Assembly: GCA_019245275.1 (NCBI GenBank)
Contig: JAFARW010000059.1
Coordinates: forward strand, 1 to 17,541
Length of the DNA stretch: 17,541 bases
Origin: Vulcanimicrobiota bacterium
GTDB taxonomy: Bacteria > Vulcanimicrobiota > Vulcanimicrobiia > Vulcanimicrobiales > Vulcanimicrobiaceae
Direction of reading: 5' to 3'
A program made the position numbers and the translations under genes. Numbering within the stretch: position 1 is the stretch's first letter; the number at the start of each line of letters is the position of its first letter. Of this stretch, positions 14,548 through 17,541 are shown one piece after another. The notes beneath the pieces are model-generated. The model was not told where the DNA came from. It saw nothing but the letters and a program-made list of their open reading frames with translations, and did no database searches.

Positions 14548-15738
14548 GTGAGAGAAGTTGCGATCGTCGATGCGGTGCGGACGCCGATCGGCCGCTACGG
14601 TGGGGCACTCGCCTTCGTCCGTCCGGACGATCTAGCCGCTACCGTGGTCAAAGCGCTCCTCGAACGCACTGCAGTCGATCCGGCAGCGATCGAAGATGTC
14701 TTCTTCGGCGCCGCCAACCAAAGCGGGGAGGACAATCGCAACGTCGCACGGATGGCCGCCCTGCTCGCCGATCTTCCTTTAGAAGTGGGTGGCGCGACGT
14801 TCAACCGTCTGTGCGGCAGCAGCCTGCAGGCGATCAATTCAGCGGCGCAGGCGATTGCATGGGGCGACGGCGACGTCATCATCGCCGGCGGCGTCGAGTC
14901 GATGACGCGCGCACCCTTCGTGCAACTCAAGTCGGCGCGCCCCTTTGAGCGGCAGGCGCACGTCTTCGATACGACGATCGGCTGGCGAATGGTCAATCCG
15001 TCAATGCCGCCCGAATTTACAATCACGCTCGGCGAGACCGCCGAGAATGTTGCGGAGGGTTATCGCATCTCCCGCGACGAGCAAGATCGATTTGCCTACG
15101 ATTCGCAACGCAAGACCGCGACAGCGCTCGAAGCAGGGCGCTTCGACGATGAATTGGTCGCCGTCCACGTGAGTGACGGAAAGACGACGATCGAGGTTAG
15201 AACCGACGAGCATCCGCGGCCTCAGGTCACGCTCGACGACCTAGCGCGGCTGAAGCCGGCGTTCAAGGCCGGCGGCACGGTGACCGCAGGAAACTCATCC
15301 GGCATCAACGACGGTGCAGCGGCGATCTTACTCTGCGAAATGGAAGCGGTAAAACGTTTGGGTCTGCGCCCGTTAGCGCGCATCGTGGCGACGGGCGCGG
15401 CAGGCGTCGATCCGAGATTGATGGGACTGGGTCCGATCCCGGCTACACGAAAGACGTTGCAGCGCGCGGGGCTCTCGATCGATGATATCGATCTCGTCGA
15501 AATCAACGAAGCGTTTGCGTCGCAAGCAATCGCGTGTTTGCGCGACCTAGAGATCGCTCCGGCGAAGGCGAATCCGAACGGTGGCGCGATTGCGCTTGGG
15601 CATCCGCTCGGTGCGAGCGGTGCAAGGATCATGACGACGCTCGTGCATGAGTTGCAACGCCGAAAAGCGCATTACGGCATCGCGACGATGTGCATTGGAG
15701 TCGGCCAAGGAATTTCGACTTTGATCGAAAGGTTGTAG
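14548..15738 (+). CDS. Thiolase (acetyl-CoA C-acyltransferase), 3-oxoadipyl-CoA thiolase (PcaF/PaaJ)-like
   Basis: Cleaves a 3-oxoacyl-CoA with CoA to acetyl-CoA and a shortened acyl-CoA. The 396 residues have an intact active site: Cys89 (NRLCGSS), the NEAF motif, His352 (ALGHPLGASG) and Cys382 (CIGVGQG). Several stretches are those of PcaF/PaaJ thiolases rather than generic acetoacetyl-CoA thiolases: REVAIVDAVRTPIGRYGG at the start, GEDNRNVARMAALLADLP, VESMTRAPFV, DTTIGWRMVNPSMP and GLGPIPATRK. This suggests 3-oxoadipyl-CoA as substrate, though related thiolases of other pathways share some of these. GTG 14548 gives the canonical N-terminus; no strong ribosome site precedes it. It sits between the matching dehydrogenase and an aldehyde dehydrogenase in one operon. 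Confidence 0.93.
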   Translation: MREVAIVDAVRTPIGRYGGALAFVRPDDLAATVVKALLERTAVDPAAIEDVFFGAANQSGEDNRNVARMAALLADLPLEVGGATFNRLCGSSLQAINSAAQAIAWGDGDVIIAGGVESMTRAPFVQLKSARPFERQAHVFDTTIGWRMVNPSMPPEFTITLGETAENVAEGYRISRDEQDRFAYDSQRKTATALEAGRFDDELVAVHVSDGKTTIEVRTDEHPRPQVTLDDLARLKPAFKAGGTVTAGNSSGINDGAAAILLCEMEAVKRLGLRPLARIVATGAAGVDPRLMGLGPIPATRKTLQRAGLSIDDIDLVEINEAFASQAIACLRDLEIAPAKANPNGGAIALGHPLGASGARIMTTLVHELQRRKAHYGIATMCIGVGQGISTLIERL

Positions 15739-15745
15739 GACAATA

Positions 15746-17215
15746 ACGAAAACACAACTTCTCATTGCAGGCGATTGGCGTGACGCCGCGGACGGCAAGG
15801 AATATGTCGACTCAAACCCCGCCACGAGCGAGGAGCTTGCACGGGTCGCCAGCGCTTCGGCAACCGATGTCGATCGGGCCGTGCAGGCGGCGCGTAAAGC
15901 ACTCGAGACCGGCAAGTGGGCCACGATGGCGGCATCGCGACGCGCGAAGATCATCTATAAGATCGCACAGCTGATCGCGGAGCGCGCTGGAGAGATCGCG
16001 CTGCTCGAGGTGCGTGATAACGGCAAAACGATTGGAACGGCGAAGGGCGAACTCAGCGCGATCGTCGACACTTTTGAGTTCTACGCCGGCGCAGCGACAA
16101 AGAATTACGGTTCAACTTTGCCGGCGCCCGTGCCGAACTATATCGCGCACACGCTGCTTGAACCGGTCGGCGTCGTCGGCGCAATTGTGGCTTGGAACTT
16201 TCCGTTGCTGCTCGCGAGTTGGAAAGTGGCGCCCGCGCTGGCAGCCGGATGCACGATCGTGCTCAAGCCCGCGACTGCAACTCCACTGACTGCTCTCGAA
16301 CTGGGAAAGATTGCGCTGGAGGCTGGCGTTCCGGAAGGCGTGCTCAACGTGGTTACCGGCCCCGGCTCGGAACTTGGGCAAGCGATGGTCGAGCACCCGG
16401 CGATCGACAAGATTGCATTCACGGGCAGCACGGCGACCGGGAGACGCATCGCCGCGACCGCGGCACAAACGCTTAAGCGCGTGACGCTCGAACTCGGCGG
16501 CAAATCGCCATCACTAGTCTTTGCAGACGCTGATCTTGAAGCCGCCGTCAACGGCGCGCTTTACGGAATCTTTTATAACGCCGGCCAAACTTGCGAAGCG
16601 CGCTCGCGCGTACTCGTGCAAGACTCGATCTACGACGAGTTCGTTGCCCGTTTCGGAGAACGCGCGCAGAAGTTGCGCGTTGGCGACCCCGAAGATGCGC
16701 AAACGCAGATCGGCGCGATCACGCTCGAAGAGCAACTGGAGAAGATTGCCGCCGACTGTAGGGCCGGTGAGAAGGAGGGCGCCAAGCGGCTCTTCGGCGG
16801 GACGCGCGTGGCAGGTGACGGTCACGACCGCGGGCTCTTTTGGAACGTCACTGCGTTTGAAGCGGATCCGAAACATCGGATCGCGCGCGAGGAAATCTTC
16901 GGTCCCGTCGTCGTCTTCTTGAAGTTTAAAACGGAAAGCGAGGCGATCGAAATCGCAAACGACAGCGAGTACGGCCTCGCGGCCAGCATCTGGTCTAAGG
17001 ATATTAGCCGCGTGAACCGCGTCGCGCGTGCGCTGCGCACGGGCACGGTCGCGATCAACACGCCGTATGCGGTCTTTCCAGGCGTTCCTTTCGGCGGCTA
17101 CAAGCGTTCGGGTTACGGCCGCGAATTAGGATTCGAGACGATGCGCCTCTATTCTGAGACGAAGAGCGTTATAACGTATGTGGGCGAGAAACCCATAAAT
17201 CCATTTGGGGTATAA
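15746..17215 (+). CDS. NAD(P)-dependent aldehyde dehydrogenase (start codon non-canonical or damaged)
   Basis: Oxidises an aldehyde to the acid. From codon 15746 it has 489 residues, the normal family length. Motifs: WNFPLLLASWKVAPALAAG, KPATATPLTALELG, FTGSTATGRR (NAD binding), Glu249 in LELGGKSPS, catalytic Cys283 in GQTCEARSR (34 apart, as usual), EEIFGPVV, and PFGGYKRSGYGRELG near the end. The conserved N-terminus (LLIAGDWRDAADGKEYVDSN, NPATSEELARVAS) is encoded in frame upstream of the first conventional start, GTG 15881, which would remove it. Between the in-frame stop at 15722 and 15881 there is no ATG, GTG or TTG. I place the start at ACG 15746, five bases after AGGA; ATA 15743 is the other candidate. 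It is third in the catabolic operon. The particular aldehyde is unknown. Confidence 0.9.
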   Translation, partial: TKTQLLIAGDWRDAADGKEYVDSNPATSEELARVASASATDVDRAVQAARKALETGKWATMAASRRAKIIYKIAQLIAERAGEIALLEVRDNGKTIGTAKGELSAIVDTFEFYAGAATKNYGSTLPAPVPNYIAHTLLEPVGVVGAIVAWNFPLLLASWKVAPALAAGCTIVLKPATATPLTALELGKIALEAGVPEGVLNVVTGPGSELGQAMVEHPAIDKIAFTGSTATGRRIAATAAQTLKRVTLELGGKSPSLVFADADLEAAVNGALYGIFYNAGQTCEARSRVLVQDSIYDEFVARFGERAQKLRVGDPEDAQTQIGAITLEEQLEKIAADCRAGEKEGAKRLFGGTRVAGDGHDRGLFWNVTAFEADPKHRIAREEIFGPVVVFLKFKTESEAIEIANDSEYGLAASIWSKDISRVNRVARALRTGTVAINTPYAVFPGVPFGGYKRSGYGRELGFETMRLYSETKSVITYVGEKPINPFGV

Positions 17216-17541
17216 ACGCACATCGAACAGCTAAAGATCGGCCAAACCTACGAAACGACCTACGGCACGCTCTGGAAAGAAGGCACGTACTTTCCTCGCG
17301 GAACGAAGGTCGAAGTCGTCGGTGTTCACCTTGACCAAGGATTCTGCGTCCGCTTTCCCGCGGAAGTAGACGGCGAGCCGCTCGAGACATGGGAAGATTG
17401 GGCCGAGTCCGATTTCTTAGCTGAAGAAGGCAGCGTCGAACCGACGCAAACGATTTCATCGTCGGTGCTTGCTGAAGCGCGCGAAGTGCTTAGCGATGCC
17501 GAGGACGGCTGCCACTTGCACCTTCACGAAGGCGAAGAGTA
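17216..17541 (+). CDS. Acidic conserved-looking ORF of unknown function (cut at or near its end; no standard start)
   Basis: Immediately after the aldehyde dehydrogenase TAA, the same frame stays open to the window edge for 108 codons plus the bases TA, which could begin a stop codon. Codon use is like that of its neighbours. The product starts HIEQLKIGQTYETTYGTLW and continues with KEGTYFPRGTKVEVVGV, FCVRFPAEVDG and a Glu/Asp-rich tail ending HLHLHEGEE. The N-terminal half looks like a small beta-barrel (SH3-like) fold; no family recognised. No ATG, GTG or TTG precedes GTG 17465, which would discard most of it. An ACG at 17216, five bases after GGGG, is the only sensible start position, as in the preceding gene. 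The alternative is a base error at the start codon. Confidence 0.6.

Noticed and set aside
17169..17459. Minus-strand open frame of 96 codons at the right end
   Set aside because: The plus-strand frame over the same bases has neighbour-like codon use and a protein-like composition, and it follows the operon; the minus product is Arg-rich and featureless.
1..17541. tRNA, rRNA, CRISPR, insertion sequences or phage genes
   Set aside because: Looked for on both strands by eye; no cloverleaf-like segment, repeated spacer pattern, transposase motif or terminal repeats found.

Overview
The window is GC-rich, densely packed bacterial chromosome with 17 protein-coding genes. Most gaps are below 25 bases and several start and stop codons overlap. 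No rRNA, tRNA, insertion sequence, CRISPR array or phage gene is visible, and no gene-free stretch exceeds about 120 bases. Two weak hints bear on the lineage. One is a Gram-positive/actinobacterial-type LexA box (GAAC-N4-GTTC). The other is heavy use of CGATCG words together with a very basic histone-like protein. I would guess an uncultured soil-type phylum such as Eremiobacterota/Vulcanimicrobiota, but this is an impression of style, not a proof.

Layout. (1) 1-2194, plus strand: an AlkA-type DNA glycosylase running in from the left edge, a pirin overlapping it by ATGA, and a small secreted protein. (2) 2201-4792, minus strand: an ABC exporter operon in the order ATPase, left-handed beta-helix protein, permease. 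(3) 4839-6709, plus strand: a cytidylate-kinase-like protein overlapped by an EntS-type MFS exporter. (4) 6714-7070, minus strand: a self-contained histone-H1-like gene with a candidate promoter and a clear intrinsic terminator. (5) 7103-8652, plus strand: an alpha/beta hydrolase and a secreted beta-rich protein, followed by a convergent 62-residue membrane protein (8668-8856, minus). (6) 8932-12281, plus strand: a near-perfect LexA-type palindrome directly upstream of an Lhr-Core DNA helicase, which overlaps by ATGA a PdeM-like metallophosphoesterase. This is a compact, probably SOS-controlled repair pair. (7) 12289-12897, minus: an ADP-ribose-pyrophosphatase-type Nudix hydrolase. (8) 12901-17541, plus: a catabolic operon made of a PaaH-type 3-hydroxyacyl-CoA dehydrogenase, a PcaF/PaaJ-type thiolase and an aldehyde dehydrogenase, then an acidic ORF cut by the right edge.

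The genes form small functional modules rather than one large system. The catabolic module would oxidise an aldehyde to an acid and finish beta-oxidation of a 3-hydroxyacyl-CoA to acetyl-CoA, possibly the lower phenylacetate/adipate route. The most interesting signals are the SOS box fused to the Lhr-Core/PdeM pair, two consecutive genes (aldehyde dehydrogenase and terminal ORF) that lack any ATG/GTG/TTG start but carry an in-frame ACG five bases after a purine-rich tract, and a carbonic-anhydrase-like beta-helix protein that has lost all three zinc histidines and sits inside an ABC exporter operon.
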